Below, in pieces: positions 43,153 through 52,465 of a DNA stretch of 64,000 nt. The notes under the pieces are model-generated. The model did not search any database, had not been told where the DNA came from, and saw nothing but the letters and a program-made list of their open reading frames with translations. Source of the DNA: Imperialibacter sp963977595 (lineage in GTDB: Bacteria; Bacteroidota; Bacteroidia; Cytophagales; Cyclobacteriaceae). Position numbers and translations under genes: made by a program. The stretch lies in NCBI RefSeq assembly GCF_048007035.1, contig NZ_CP180355.1, positions 3,224,001 to 3,288,000 of the forward strand, given 5' to 3'. Position 1 is the stretch's first letter. Each line of letters opens with the position of its first letter.

Positions 43153-44421
43153 ATGTTCCAAAACACTTTTCCCCTCGCCGAACGTATGCGCCCCACCACC
43201 CTCGATCAGCTGATCGGGCAGGAGCACCTGGTGGGAGAGAAAGGTATTTTGAGAAAAGTGATCCTTTCCGGGCAAATTCCCTCGATGATCTTTTGGGGAC
43301 CTCCTGGTGTTGGCAAAACCACCATGGCCAATATCATTGCCAATACTCTGAAGGTACCTTTTGAAACGCTTAGCGCTGTCAGTGCCGGCGTAAAAGATGT
43401 GAGGGAGGTCATTCAGAAGGCCAGGCCTGGCATTCGCACAGTGTTGTTCATTGACGAGATTCATCGGTTCAATAAATCGCAGCAGGATGCGCTATTGGGG
43501 GCTGTGGAGAAAGGTAAAATCACACTCATTGGTGCCACAACCGAAAATCCCAGCTTTGAAATCAACTCGGCCCTGCTCAGTCGCTGCCAGGTGTATACCT
43601 TGAAGGCACTTGAAGTAAAAGACCTTGAGAACCTGCTGGCGAACGCCATGAAGGCGGACGAAAAATTGAAGGACAGGAAGATCAAGTTGAAGGAGAAGGC
43701 AGCTTTGTTCCGACTATCAGGCGGCGATGCCAGGAAACTTTTGAATTTGTTTGAACTGGTCACTGACCAGTATCCAGACGACCCATTGGAGATTACCGAC
43801 GAGATGGTGACCAGCACCGCCCAGCAGCGGATCAGCATTTACGACAAGTCGGGCGAGCAGCACTACGATATTATTTCTGCATTCATCAAGTCCATCAGGG
43901 GCAGCGATCCAAATGCGGCGGTTTATTATTTAGCTCGGATGATTGAAGGAGGTGAGGATGTGAAGTTCATTGCCCGGCGCTTGCTCATTCTGGCCTCGGA
44001 AGATATAGGCAATGCCAATCCAAACGCTTTGCTACTGGCTACTTCCACTTTTCAGGCGGTCACCATGATAGGGTACCCGGAATCACGCATCATCCTTTCT
44101 CAATGCGCCACCTATCTGGCCTGTTCCGCAAAAAGCAACGCCAGCTACGAGGCCATCAACAGCGCCATTTCCCTTGTGAATCAAACAGGAGACCTTTCTG
44201 TTCCTTTGGCTATTCGCAATGCGCCTACGAAACTGATGAAAGACCTCAATTATGGTAAGGACTACCAGTATGCCCATAGCCACAAAGGCAACTTTGCCGA
44301 GATGGAGTTTTTACCCGAAGAAATCAAAGGCACGAAACTATACGACCCCGGAAAGAACGCTCGTGAGGAAGAAATGAGAAAGCAGCTGAGGACTTTGTGG
44401 AAAGAGAAGTACGGGTATTAG
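43153..44421 (+). CDS. rarA: Replication-associated recombination protein A
   Basis: This 422-residue AAA+ ATPase begins with PLAERMRPTTLDQLIGQEHLVGE. It has Walker A GPPGVGKTTMA, Walker B LFIDEIHRFNKSQQD, sensor 1 IGATTENPS, and a C-terminal tetramerisation region (PLAIRNAPTKLMKDLNYGKDYQYAHSHKGNF...LPEE). The pattern is that of RarA/MgsA. It acts at stalled replication forks with SSB. Length and motifs are intact. Confidence 0.96.
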   Translation: MFQNTFPLAERMRPTTLDQLIGQEHLVGEKGILRKVILSGQIPSMIFWGPPGVGKTTMANIIANTLKVPFETLSAVSAGVKDVREVIQKARPGIRTVLFIDEIHRFNKSQQDALLGAVEKGKITLIGATTENPSFEINSALLSRCQVYTLKALEVKDLENLLANAMKADEKLKDRKIKLKEKAALFRLSGGDARKLLNLFELVTDQYPDDPLEITDEMVTSTAQQRISIYDKSGEQHYDIISAFIKSIRGSDPNAAVYYLARMIEGGEDVKFIARRLLILASEDIGNANPNALLLATSTFQAVTMIGYPESRIILSQCATYLACSAKSNASYEAINSAISLVNQTGDLSVPLAIRNAPTKLMKDLNYGKDYQYAHSHKGNFAEMEFLPEEIKGTKLYDPGKNAREEEMRKQLRTLWKEKYGY

Positions 44422-44471
44422 CGGTGGTGCCCACAGCGTCAGCTGGTGGTACCACCTTTAAAACAACTGCA

Positions 44472-44963
44472 TTATTCCACCGTCTTACTCCTTCTTTCTA
44501 ACAGCACAGTGTCTCTCCATATCCCATGTAGCTGGGCAACCTTTTCCCTATAGCCAATTTCCCTGAAGCCCATGCTTTTGTGAAGCGCTATTGTCGCCAC
44601 GTTATCCCTGAAGACCGAAGACTGCAAAGTCCAGAAGCCCTCCGACTCCGCCGCAATGATCAATTCCTGAAAGAGCAACTTCCCCAGACCTTTTCCCCTA
44701 AAATCATTCTTGACGTAGATGCTCACCTCAGCCACGCCTTTGTAAACCTGTCGTTTCGAGACTGGACTTAGTGCCGCCCAACCGACTACATGCTGATTTA
44801 CTTTGGCAACCAACCGGCACTCCTGAATATGCCCGGCATCCCAATTTTCCCAGCCAGGGCTTTGGGTTTCAAATGTCGCCAGCCCTGTCTCAATGCCCTC
44901 CAGGTAGATGCGCTCCACTTCTGGCCAGTCGGAGGGCACCATTTCAGCTATCTCAGTTTTCAT
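44472..44963 (-). CDS. GNAT family N-acetyltransferase (phosphinothricin acetyltransferase-like)
   Basis: The protein is 163 residues from ATG 44963 (MKTEIAEMVPSDWPEVERIYLEGIETGLATFE). A TTG nine bases upstream is less likely. It has the acetyl-CoA motif FRGKGLGKLLFQELI and the GFREIGYREKVAQLHGIWRDTVLLERRS end typical of the Pat/YncA branch, which acetylates amino acids such as methionine sulfone or phosphinothricin. The substrate is not known here. Confidence 0.9.
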   Translation of the reverse strand: MKTEIAEMVPSDWPEVERIYLEGIETGLATFETQSPGWENWDAGHIQECRLVAKVNQHVVGWAALSPVSKRQVYKGVAEVSIYVKNDFRGKGLGKLLFQELIIAAESEGFWTLQSSVFRDNVATIALHKSMGFREIGYREKVAQLHGIWRDTVLLERRSKTVE

Positions 44964-45036
44964 TCGAAGCAATTTTTAGTGCCAGGCACAATCTTCAGTT
45001 GGCGCTGGCGGCACATTTCAACCAAGCTAGCAAAAA

Positions 45037-45486
45037 TCAATTACAGCACGATGCCGCTGACAAAGCAAGTTCGAGACTTGGTTTGCAAACCGTAGGCTGA
45101 GCATATAACTTGATGCGCAGCGTGTCCTCATCATTTTCTATTTGTTCCACGCTGTAAACCGACGTTCTAAGTGCTCCGTGGCCCCATTCAAAAAACACTT
45201 CCGCTTCCTTGTCCATTGTATCTTTGGTGTCAACCAAATCTAATATGGAAAGTGCCTTGTCGGTTGTCCAGGGCTTCCTCAAGGTCTCCAGGTCATTTAC
45301 GTAGAGTTGAATAACCGTCTGATTGAATGCCAGTTTTCTGCCTCCGCAATCTACCGACGTAATCTTTTGGTTCTTTACCTCCGTGATGTGAAAAGTGGCT
45401 GGAACGAATTTTCCTGGTGCGTACTCAAATTCAAGCTGCCTTCCTTTTTCTGCCCTGAGCAACGATAGTAGTTCTTGTGTTCTCAT
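45037..45486 (-). CDS. DUF6428 family protein
   Basis: The protein is 149 residues from ATG 45486 (MRTQELLSLLRAEKGRQLEFEYAPGKFVPATFHITEVKNQKITSVDCGGR). The frame runs far upstream without support; the ATG lies just after a dyad operator. The pattern FEY.PG..V..tFHITEvK....tSvDCGG is that of DUF6428, often next to ArsR regulators and arsenate reductases in Bacteroidota. The biochemical role is unknown. Two ArsR-like dyads lie directly upstream, but no arsR gene is in this window. Confidence 0.85.
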   Translation of the reverse strand: MRTQELLSLLRAEKGRQLEFEYAPGKFVPATFHITEVKNQKITSVDCGGRKLAFNQTVIQLYVNDLETLRKPWTTDKALSILDLVDTKDTMDKEAEVFFEWGHGALRTSVYSVEQIENDEDTLRIKLYAQPTVCKPSLELALSAASCCN

Positions 45487-45491
45487 GATTA

Positions 45492-45567
45492 ATCGTATTA
45501 TTACGATGATTAGTGATAAAAAATATGCCGGACTGCCCGGTAAGTCTGTTAATCGTAATATTACGAT
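45492..45567. promoter_or_regulatory. Two ArsR/SmtB-like dyad operators before the DUF6428 gene
   Basis: ATCGTA-TTAT-TACGAT (45492-45507, near-perfect) and ATCGTA-ATAT-TACGAT (45552-45567, perfect palindrome) share 6-base arms. The centres are 60 bases apart, about six helical turns. They fill the 89-base gap between the upstream minus-strand gene and the DUF6428 start. ArsR/SmtB-family repressors bind such AT-rich dyads; this is inferred here. Confidence 0.6.
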
Positions 45568-45575
45568 ACAATGTT

Positions 45576-46613
45576 TCATTTTTCTGTCATTTTTTTTAGT
45601 AATGTGTATTCTAACCATAGTGTGTGATTCCACGCCGGACATGAATGGGCGATGTGAAAGAGCTTTAGCTGGCCAATGCTCTGGAGCCATCCGGGTCTTA
45701 CGGCTGACAACATTGTTCCATAAAACCACGGGGAATTTTGCAAGTCAGCATCTAGTCTGTCATCAGCGATGGATTTTGTTGGCGAGGCGCCAAGTCTCAT
45801 CAAACTGATGCAATACTGCATTGCCCGGAATTCATTTTTTTCTGCCTTGAGGAGCTCTTCCAGAGACTTTTGCAGCGTGCTGAGAAGGTAAGTGTCGTCA
45901 TTCTTTGACACCCACCTGGCAAGGTGATAGGCAATAACGGCCGTGTCGGGATAGTAAGGAGCTACCTTATACGGCGCCGTCACATACAGAGCCTCCTCTA
46001 TTATTTTTTTTATGTGTTCGTCCGACTGTCTGGTGAACTCGGTGGGCTGCAGCCCCCGAAACAGGCTTAGTAAATTGACTATGGCACAGGTGTCCGCTAC
46101 CCAGGGCATTTTATCTCCCAGCCATGCAGCATATACCTTGGGCTGTTGTGGGTAGTATTTGATGAAATGTTTTTCAATGTCTTCCCGCAGAGTTAATAGT
46201 GTGTTTTGGTCGGCTGACAGGGCTTTATAAACCAGGGCCGTATCGTCAATATCATCAGGCAGGCGGAAGAAGTCGAATCGATGCAGAAACCTGCCATTGG
46301 GGAAAGGCAAGTCAGGATCGGTTGGCCAGAAGTTGTAGTGCATGCGGCCCCGGCGGCTTTTGTAGAGAGGAAAGGTGCCGACAATTCCGGCGACAATCTT
46401 GTCAGCCCGTTCGGTTTGGGAAGAGTTCATCAGGCGCTTCCATTCCAGCAGTTTACTTGCGATCAAAGCCGGAAAAAAGACATTGGGGTCAGTGCGTTTG
46501 ATTTGAAATAACGGGTAGGTTCGAAACGATGGGATGCTACCAACTGGTAAGTCGAAATTGGCGGCTTCCAGCTGCTCCTCTTCAAGAAGGGTTAGCCAAT
46601 CGTCTATTTTCAT
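45576..46613 (-). CDS. Unknown protein with a DIDDTA motif
   Basis: The protein is 345 residues from ATG 46613 (MKIDDWLTLLEEEQLEAANFDLPVG); five more codons are possible. No family is certain. It is largely helical, with a PNGRFLHRFDFFRLPDDIDDTALVY segment (about 100-125). The DIDDTA resembles the DxDD acid of class II terpene cyclases, but the protein is much shorter than those enzymes and the motif is alone. It shows alpha-barrel-like repeats (ALYVTAPYKVAPYYPDTAVIAYHLARWV). No signal peptide is present. It ends 9 bases before the ArsR-like dyad. Confidence 0.6.
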   Translation of the reverse strand: MKIDDWLTLLEEEQLEAANFDLPVGSIPSFRTYPLFQIKRTDPNVFFPALIASKLLEWKRLMNSSQTERADKIVAGIVGTFPLYKSRRGRMHYNFWPTDPDLPFPNGRFLHRFDFFRLPDDIDDTALVYKALSADQNTLLTLREDIEKHFIKYYPQQPKVYAAWLGDKMPWVADTCAIVNLLSLFRGLQPTEFTRQSDEHIKKIIEEALYVTAPYKVAPYYPDTAVIAYHLARWVSKNDDTYLLSTLQKSLEELLKAEKNEFRAMQYCISLMRLGASPTKSIADDRLDADLQNSPWFYGTMLSAVRPGWLQSIGQLKLFHIAHSCPAWNHTLWLEYTLLKKMTEK

Positions 46614-46772
46614 TACTATTTCTGTCACAGAGCAAATTAACGGTCTTTAGCTTCTTGAAGTACGGTCAAACAGGCTTTTTATATAATGCTCCTTTCACCA
46701 GAAGCTATTATTCTTATTTTTGTCGATTGTACAAAACTCATTCCCAACGATTCTACTATTAACCTATCCCGT

Positions 46773-48485
46773 ATGATGCAGCAAATCAACGATTTTCTGG
46801 TTCTTATCGACAGCTTTATCGGCAGTGCCGATTGGTTTGTTTACTTCCTGCTTGGAACCGGCCTGTTCTTCACCATTTACCTCAAGTTTCCTCAGATACG
46901 CTTCTTCCGCCACGCACTGCGGGTGGTGTCAGGTAAATACGACAAATCTGACCTGCCCGGCGATACTTCCCATTTTCAGGCGCTTTCAACGGCACTTTCG
47001 GGCACTGTAGGCACCGGAAACATTGCAGGCGTGGCCCTGGCTATCCACCTTGGAGGTCCTGCTGCCCTTTTTTGGATGTTGATGACTGCTGCCCTGGGCA
47101 TGACCACCAAATTTGTGGAGGTAACACTTTCTCACAAATACCGGGAAACTGTTGCAGATGGCTCACAAGCAGGCGGCCCCATGTATTATATGAAGAATGC
47201 CAATTTCATGCTGTTTGGCAAAAAAGTAAGCCTGGGCTGGGTGGCAACCCTTTTCGCAATAGCCACCGTTCTTTCCTCATTTGGTACAGGCAGCTTACCT
47301 CAAATTAACAGTATTTCCAATTCGGTATTTGCCACTTTTGGCATTGAGCATTGGATCACCGGCCTTGTGCTTTCTATTTTCCTTGGCATGGTGATCATTG
47401 GAGGCATCAAAAGAATTGCGGCGGTTACTTCTAAGCTGGTACCAGCCATGGCAATCATTTACTTCATTGGAGCATTTGCTGTTATTTTCTACAACGCCGG
47501 CAATATCATCCCTTCATTTGTATCGATTTTCGCTGATGTGTTTACTGGCTCGGCTGCCACAGGCGGCTTTTTAGGTGCTACGTTGGCTTATGCATTTAAT
47601 AGAGGTGTGAACAGGGGCTTATTCTCCAACGAAGCAGGTCAGGGTTCTGCACCTATTGCTCACGCTTCCGCTAAAGCCAACGAGCCTCTTTCGGAAGGTA
47701 TGGTGGCCATTCTGGAACCTTTTATTGATACAATAATCATCTGTACCGTTACTGGCCTTGTGCTACTCTCAAGTGGCGTTTGGAATGAAAAGCACCAAAA
47801 TGTTTTTCAACAAACGGACATGTTTGTGCTTAACGGCGTTTACGACGAAAATAATCCGCAGGATCAGGAAAAGCTCTTCGGACACCTTACTAACAAAGGC
47901 GCTGTTGCCTTATACAACGGTGACCTGAATGTGCAGGATGGCTCGGTGACCAACAACCTGTCAATCATTCACTCACGCTCCATAGCCGAAGATGTAAAGA
48001 TTTCAAAAGCTGGCAGCCCTTTCACCGGATCTGTCAAAGTGCAAAACGGTAATCTTGTTGATCCTTCAGGCGACCTTTTGGTCGAAGGAAAATCGCTGGT
48101 ACATAGCGCCCCACTTACTACCATCGCCTTTACCAGGAGTTTCTTTGGAGATGCGGGACAGTATATTGTCGCTATTGGGCTTCTGCTTTTTGCTTTTAGC
48201 ACGGCTATTTCCTGGTCGTATTATGGCGACAGAGCCATGACCTTCCTGCTCGGGCCTAAGTCAGTAATGCCATATCACATCATTTATACCATCGCCTTTT
48301 TCTTTGCTTCTTTTACCGACACCACTATCATCTGGACATTGTCAGGCATTACCATTGCGCTGATGACCATCCCCAACCTGATAGGCATTTTGTGGCTGCG
48401 TAAAGAAATGCCCCAAATCATTAAAGACTATGGCGAATTCTTCGACAAGAACTTTCCTGGCATGAAGCATCCTAAATTCAAGTAA
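46773..48485 (+). CDS. Alanine/glycine:cation symporter (AGCS family) with a large extra loop
   Basis: The frame opens at 46686, but the ATG at 46773 (MMQQINDFLVLIDSFIGSADWFVYFLLGTG) gives the family N-terminus. It has the AGCS signature ALSGTVGTGNIAGVALAI and FNRGVNRGLFSNEAGQGSAPIAHA. The family moves alanine or glycine with Na+ or H+. The protein is 570 residues, against about 450-490 for typical members. The excess is a soluble stretch of roughly 100 residues (about 345-450, GVYDENNPQDQEKLFGHLTNK...VLVEGKSLVHS-like) before the last helices. Confidence 0.92.
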   Translation: MMQQINDFLVLIDSFIGSADWFVYFLLGTGLFFTIYLKFPQIRFFRHALRVVSGKYDKSDLPGDTSHFQALSTALSGTVGTGNIAGVALAIHLGGPAALFWMLMTAALGMTTKFVEVTLSHKYRETVADGSQAGGPMYYMKNANFMLFGKKVSLGWVATLFAIATVLSSFGTGSLPQINSISNSVFATFGIEHWITGLVLSIFLGMVIIGGIKRIAAVTSKLVPAMAIIYFIGAFAVIFYNAGNIIPSFVSIFADVFTGSAATGGFLGATLAYAFNRGVNRGLFSNEAGQGSAPIAHASAKANEPLSEGMVAILEPFIDTIIICTVTGLVLLSSGVWNEKHQNVFQQTDMFVLNGVYDENNPQDQEKLFGHLTNKGAVALYNGDLNVQDGSVTNNLSIIHSRSIAEDVKISKAGSPFTGSVKVQNGNLVDPSGDLLVEGKSLVHSAPLTTIAFTRSFFGDAGQYIVAIGLLLFAFSTAISWSYYGDRAMTFLLGPKSVMPYHIIYTIAFFFASFTDTTIIWTLSGITIALMTIPNLIGILWLRKEMPQIIKDYGEFFDKNFPGMKHPKFK

Positions 48486-48505
48486 CGCTTCGGGGCCTTG
48501 ACTAA

Positions 48506-48544
48506 AAAAGCCTTCCGTTTCACTTAAAAACGGAAGGCTTTTCA
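48506..48544. terminator. Bidirectional terminator between AGCS and MFS genes
   Basis: AAAAGCCTTCCGTTT and AAACGGAAGGCTTTT form a 15-bp perfect stem with T-tracts on both strands. The two genes converge here. Confidence 0.92.
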
Positions 48545-48567
48545 TTTCAGAGCCATGTATTTTCTTG

Positions 48568-49809
48568 TCAGGCTTCAGCAAGCGCTTCCTTTTCTTTTGC
48601 TATAACAGCGTCGTCAGCCGCCAATTGCTCAACAGACTTAATTCTTGAACCAAGGAAAATACAAACCACAGTAACGGCAATGGCAAAATAACCCACCCAG
48701 TTGTACCTGGCCAGGCTTCCCCCGTTGTCAATCACAATCACTCCGGCAATCAGTGAGGCCAAGCCAGCCGCCAGCTGCTGTACCGATGAGCTAATGCTCA
48801 TGAAACTCCCTCTGTTCTGTGGTTTCACCGAAGAGGTAATCATTGCCATGGCTGGGATCATTCTGCCTCCACCAAGAACAAAGAAAAGTCCGGTTACCAC
48901 CAAAGCCGCCGCCACTGGCACAGGCGGCATATGTGTGATCAGAAAGACGGGAATAATAGCAGCACTGGCGCACACAATGAAGACAGTCTTCTTCCCGAAT
49001 TTATCAGCAAGCCTCCCAATCAAGGGAGAGGTGAAAATGGTCAGTCCGCCGCCTACCAGGTAGATATAAGTAATTTGATCACCCTCAAAGCCCACATTTC
49101 GAATCATGTAAGGAGCAATAAATGGGATAATCGAGAACTGCCCCAGAATTAACGTTAGCATAAAAAGCAGTGCCAGCTTCTGATTGGGTAGCGAAATGGC
49201 ATTTGTCAGTACCTTGGCGGGGCTGGGTCGATCCGATTTTTTTACCATATGTCCCGTGAGTGAAGGGATAAATTTGAATATCGCCAGGGTAATCAAAGTG
49301 CCCATGCCAGCCAAAAGCAAGAATGGAGCGTGCCAACTAAACTTCTCTGCGAGGAAATAACCAAAAGGCACTCCTGCCACCGATGCCACCGAAAAGGCAG
49401 CCATCACAATTCCCATCCCTTGCCCTCTGCGCTCATCCGGCACCACATCGGCCACCACCGACAAGATCAATGCACCCAATACACCTCCAAAGGCGCCAGT
49501 TAGGCTTCTTGCAAAAAGAAGAACGACGTAAGTTGGAGCAAGTGCACAGGCAATGGTGCCGACCACAAACCCCACATTAAGAAATAGGAGCGCCTTTCTT
49601 CGGTCAAATCTATCGATGACAAAGGCCGCCACAAATCCGAATATACCTGCTGTAAATGTATAGCTGGAGACAATGAGGCTGAATTGCTGGGGAGTAATTT
49701 CAAATACTTTCATGAGCAAATCCCCAAGGGGCATAATGATCATGAAGTCCATAATATGAGTGAAATTTATTCCGGCAAGGGTAAAAAGGATGATTTTTTC
49801 CTTCGACAT
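48568..49809 (-). CDS. Major facilitator superfamily transporter
   Basis: This 413-residue protein has twelve predicted helices. The loop 2-3 motif reads FVIDRFDRRKALLF, the TM4 region FARSLTGAFGGVLGALILSVVADVVPDERRGQGMG, and a second copy GRLADKFGKKTVF. The pattern is that of the DHA1-type drug or sugar exporters (AraJ/YdhP-like). The substrate is unknown. No linked regulator is seen. Confidence 0.9.
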   Translation of the reverse strand: MSKEKIILFTLAGINFTHIMDFMIIMPLGDLLMKVFEITPQQFSLIVSSYTFTAGIFGFVAAFVIDRFDRRKALLFLNVGFVVGTIACALAPTYVVLLFARSLTGAFGGVLGALILSVVADVVPDERRGQGMGIVMAAFSVASVAGVPFGYFLAEKFSWHAPFLLLAGMGTLITLAIFKFIPSLTGHMVKKSDRPSPAKVLTNAISLPNQKLALLFMLTLILGQFSIIPFIAPYMIRNVGFEGDQITYIYLVGGGLTIFTSPLIGRLADKFGKKTVFIVCASAAIIPVFLITHMPPVPVAAALVVTGLFFVLGGGRMIPAMAMITSSVKPQNRGSFMSISSSVQQLAAGLASLIAGVIVIDNGGSLARYNWVGYFAIAVTVVCIFLGSRIKSVEQLAADDAVIAKEKEALAEA

Positions 49810-49961
49810 GATAAAGTTAGATCAGGCTTTGGTGAGCAAAGCATATTCAACACGTTTTGGCACCAAACAGTTGCCAGCTATATGGAAAAAAATAAGAAAA
49901 CAACATACTGGTCACATCAGCAAGGAGCTTGTGAACAAATTGTTAGGTGAGGTATGTGCTT

Positions 49962-51212
49962 TTACTGCGTTCGAATAGCGATAACAGGATCCAGCCTCGA
50001 GGCGGTTGCAGCAGGTATGATGCCCGAGGCCATGCCTATAACAGCTGATACGCCCAGGCCAAGAATAATATTGCCTACCGTAAGCTGCAGGTCGAGCGTG
50101 CCCAGGCTCACAAAGGATATCAGATATACCAGGAAGATACCAGTTCCGCCTCCAATCACGCTGAGGAAAATCGCTTCGAACAAGAATTGAAACAGGATAA
50201 AGTAGTTTTTGGCACCGAGTGATTTTTGAATACCAATAATATTGGTTCGCTCTTTTACGGACACAAACATGATATTGGCAATACCAAAACCACCTACGAG
50301 AATGGAGAAGCTTCCAATGACCCAACCTGCAACACTCAGTACGTCAAAAGTCGAGCTGATAAAGTTCACCAGTGCTTCGGGGCGATTGAGTGCAAAGTCA
50401 TCTTCCTGCTTCGGCTTGAGCCCCCGCCTTTGGCGCATGAGTCCTCGTAGCTCATATTCGAGCTCAACCAATCCGATGTCTGAAGATTTACCCTTGGCAG
50501 TAATTGATGAGCCTATTCCATCTCTGGCTCCGCTATAGTAGAGCTTAAGAAATGTCTTATAAGGAACGTAAATATTGTCGTCGTTGCTGGGAGTGCCCAA
50601 GAATCCCTCACCCTCTTCTTTTATAGTGCCAATCACGTAGTACTTCAGGCCTCGCATGGCTATTGTTTTGCCTACAGGATCTTCGTAGGGAAAAAGATCT
50701 TTCGCAATTCGGGCGCCAATAATGGCCACATTGCGGGCGGCATCGGCTTCCAGTCGGGTAAAATACCTGCCTTTCTCGAGAGGTATTTCATATACATCCT
50801 TATGGTCAAAAGCGACGCCCATAAGATCGGAGGAGGTCGAATTATTTTTTTGTTTGGCTGTTACACCACCTCTTCGGGCGGAGATAGTTATGGCTTCAAA
50901 GCTGTCGCCATTTTCCAGCAGAAACTGATAGTCAGCATAGGTAGGCTGTGGCCGATTCATGTACTTCCACCAGGGATATGGCCCGCCGCCAAACCCATAC
51001 GGCCATTTCTCGACGTTGATATTGTCTGACCCAAGAAAGTTAAGGCTGTCTTTAACGCTGCGTTCAAGGCTGTCCACAATCGTGAACACGGCAATGATGG
51101 CGAAGATACCAATGGTCACCCCTAATAAGGAAAGAACTGTTCTCAGTAGGTTGGACCTAAGAGCGTTCCAGGCAAACCTGAAGCTTTCGAGTGTTAAGCG
51201 GATGATCAGCAA
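49962..51212 (-). CDS. MacB-like ABC transporter permease
   Basis: This 416-residue protein has an N-terminal helix (NLLRTVLSLLGVTIGIFAIIAVFTIVDSLERSVK), a periplasmic MacB-PCD domain, and a C-terminal FtsX block with three helices (GWVIGSFSILVGGFGIANIMFVSVKERTNIIGIQKSLGAKNYFIL...). This is the single-FtsX type, unlike the 815-residue permease at 17 kb. The ATPase and adaptor genes are not adjacent in the window. It probably exports or extracts an envelope substrate. Confidence 0.92.
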   Translation of the reverse strand: MLIIRLTLESFRFAWNALRSNLLRTVLSLLGVTIGIFAIIAVFTIVDSLERSVKDSLNFLGSDNINVEKWPYGFGGGPYPWWKYMNRPQPTYADYQFLLENGDSFEAITISARRGGVTAKQKNNSTSSDLMGVAFDHKDVYEIPLEKGRYFTRLEADAARNVAIIGARIAKDLFPYEDPVGKTIAMRGLKYYVIGTIKEEGEGFLGTPSNDDNIYVPYKTFLKLYYSGARDGIGSSITAKGKSSDIGLVELEYELRGLMRQRRGLKPKQEDDFALNRPEALVNFISSTFDVLSVAGWVIGSFSILVGGFGIANIMFVSVKERTNIIGIQKSLGAKNYFILFQFLFEAIFLSVIGGGTGIFLVYLISFVSLGTLDLQLTVGNIILGLGVSAVIGMASGIIPAATASRLDPVIAIRTQ

Positions 51213-51336
51213 GGCTTTTTATTTTATTAGTTGACATTCAATACAAATAATTACATCGTACTGAAACTTTCTATATCTTTGCATCCTTTATTTGATGGAC
51301 TACCACCTCCTTCACAATTTAATACCGTAATATTAA

Positions 51337-52383
51337 ATGAAATTATCAGAATTTAAATTTGACCTCCCTGCGGGGCTGGTTGCCCTCTATCCCTCTGAAA
51401 ACAGAGATGAATCTCGTTTAATGGTTTTGCACAGAGATTCAGGAAAAATTGAACACAAAACTTTTAAGGACATAGTTGACTACTTCGATGAGGGGGACAA
51501 CTTTATCATTAACGACACAAAGGTTTTCCCTGCCAGGTTATACGGTAACAAGGAAAAAACAGGTGCTAAAATTGAAGTATTTCTTCTAAGAGAACTCAAC
51601 AAAGAGTTGCACTTATGGGATGTGCTTGTGGATCCTGCACGTAAGATCAGGGTTGGCAACAAGCTCTACTTTGGTGATGGAGACCTTGTCGCAGAGGTTA
51701 TTGATAACACTACTTCAAGAGGAAGAACCATCAGGTTCCTTTATGATGGCGAAGGCGTTGACTTCTATAAGATGATCGATACGCTTGGAGAAACACCACT
51801 TCCAAAGTACATCAAAAGAAAAGCTGAGCCAGACGACAGAGAGCGTTTCCAAACTATTTACGCAGAGAATGTTGGAGCAGTAGCAGCACCTACAGCAGGT
51901 TTGCACTTCACCAAGCAGCTGATGAAGCGCCTGGAGATCAAGGGTGTGGAAATCAACCCTATTACGCTGCACATTGGCTTGGGCACTTTCCGCCCTGTCG
52001 ACGTTGAAGACCTGACCAAGCACAAAATGGATTCGGAGAACTTCTTCGTACGCCAGCCAACAGTGGATATGGTCAACAAGGCCATCGACGAGAAAAAAAG
52101 GGTGGTGGCAGTAGGCACTACGGTGATGAGATCGCTGGAGTCGTCAGTTTCTGCCAGCAACCGCTTGAAGCCTAATGAAGGCTGGACGGATAAGTTCATT
52201 TTTCCTCCCTACGAATTCAAGATTTGCAACGCTTTGATTTCTAACTTCCACATGCCTGAATCAACCCTGTTGATGATGGCGAGCGCTTTCGGAGGCTATG
52301 ACCTCGTGATGGAGGCCTACCGTGTGGCAATCAAAGAAAAATATCGTTTCTTCAGCTATGGCGATGCCATGCTGATTCTGTAA
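51337..52383 (+). CDS. queA: tRNA preQ1(34) S-adenosylmethionine ribosyltransferase-isomerase
   Basis: This 348-residue protein has LPAGLVALYPSENRDESRLMVLHR, FIINDTKVFPARLYGNKEKTGAKIEVFLLRE, TLGETPLPKYIKR, YAENVGAVAAPTAGLHFTKQLM, and LHIGLGTFRPV. These are standard QueA motifs. It transfers ribosyl from SAM to preQ1 in tRNA in queuosine synthesis. A TATCTTTG -7-like element lies at 51274-51281, without a clear partner box. The gene is followed by a terminator that overlaps the ispD ribosome binding site. Confidence 0.96.
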   Translation: MKLSEFKFDLPAGLVALYPSENRDESRLMVLHRDSGKIEHKTFKDIVDYFDEGDNFIINDTKVFPARLYGNKEKTGAKIEVFLLRELNKELHLWDVLVDPARKIRVGNKLYFGDGDLVAEVIDNTTSRGRTIRFLYDGEGVDFYKMIDTLGETPLPKYIKRKAEPDDRERFQTIYAENVGAVAAPTAGLHFTKQLMKRLEIKGVEINPITLHIGLGTFRPVDVEDLTKHKMDSENFFVRQPTVDMVNKAIDEKKRVVAVGTTVMRSLESSVSASNRLKPNEGWTDKFIFPPYEFKICNALISNFHMPESTLLMMASAFGGYDLVMEAYRVAIKEKYRFFSYGDAMLIL

Positions 52384-52406
52384 CGAAGCAGATTTCTTTT
52401 AAGAAG

Positions 52407-52465
52407 CTCCTGTTTACAAAACTTCGGCGTTATCTTTCGAAGGTTTAACAAACAGGAGTTTTTTT
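52407..52465 (+). terminator. queA terminator whose 3' arm holds the ispD ribosome binding site
   Basis: CTCCTGTTT (52407-52415) and AAACAGGAG (52450-52458) form the stem; AACTTCG/CGAAGGTT pair inside; T7 follows (52459-52465). The AGGAG of the 3' arm is the only Shine-Dalgarno-like sequence before the ispD ATG at 52466, and the T7 run is its spacer. Confidence 0.85.

Noticed and set aside
45487..45729. Upstream extension of the DUF6428 ORF
   Set aside because: It crosses both ArsR-like dyads and overlaps the upstream gene; the family N-terminus is at ATG 45486.
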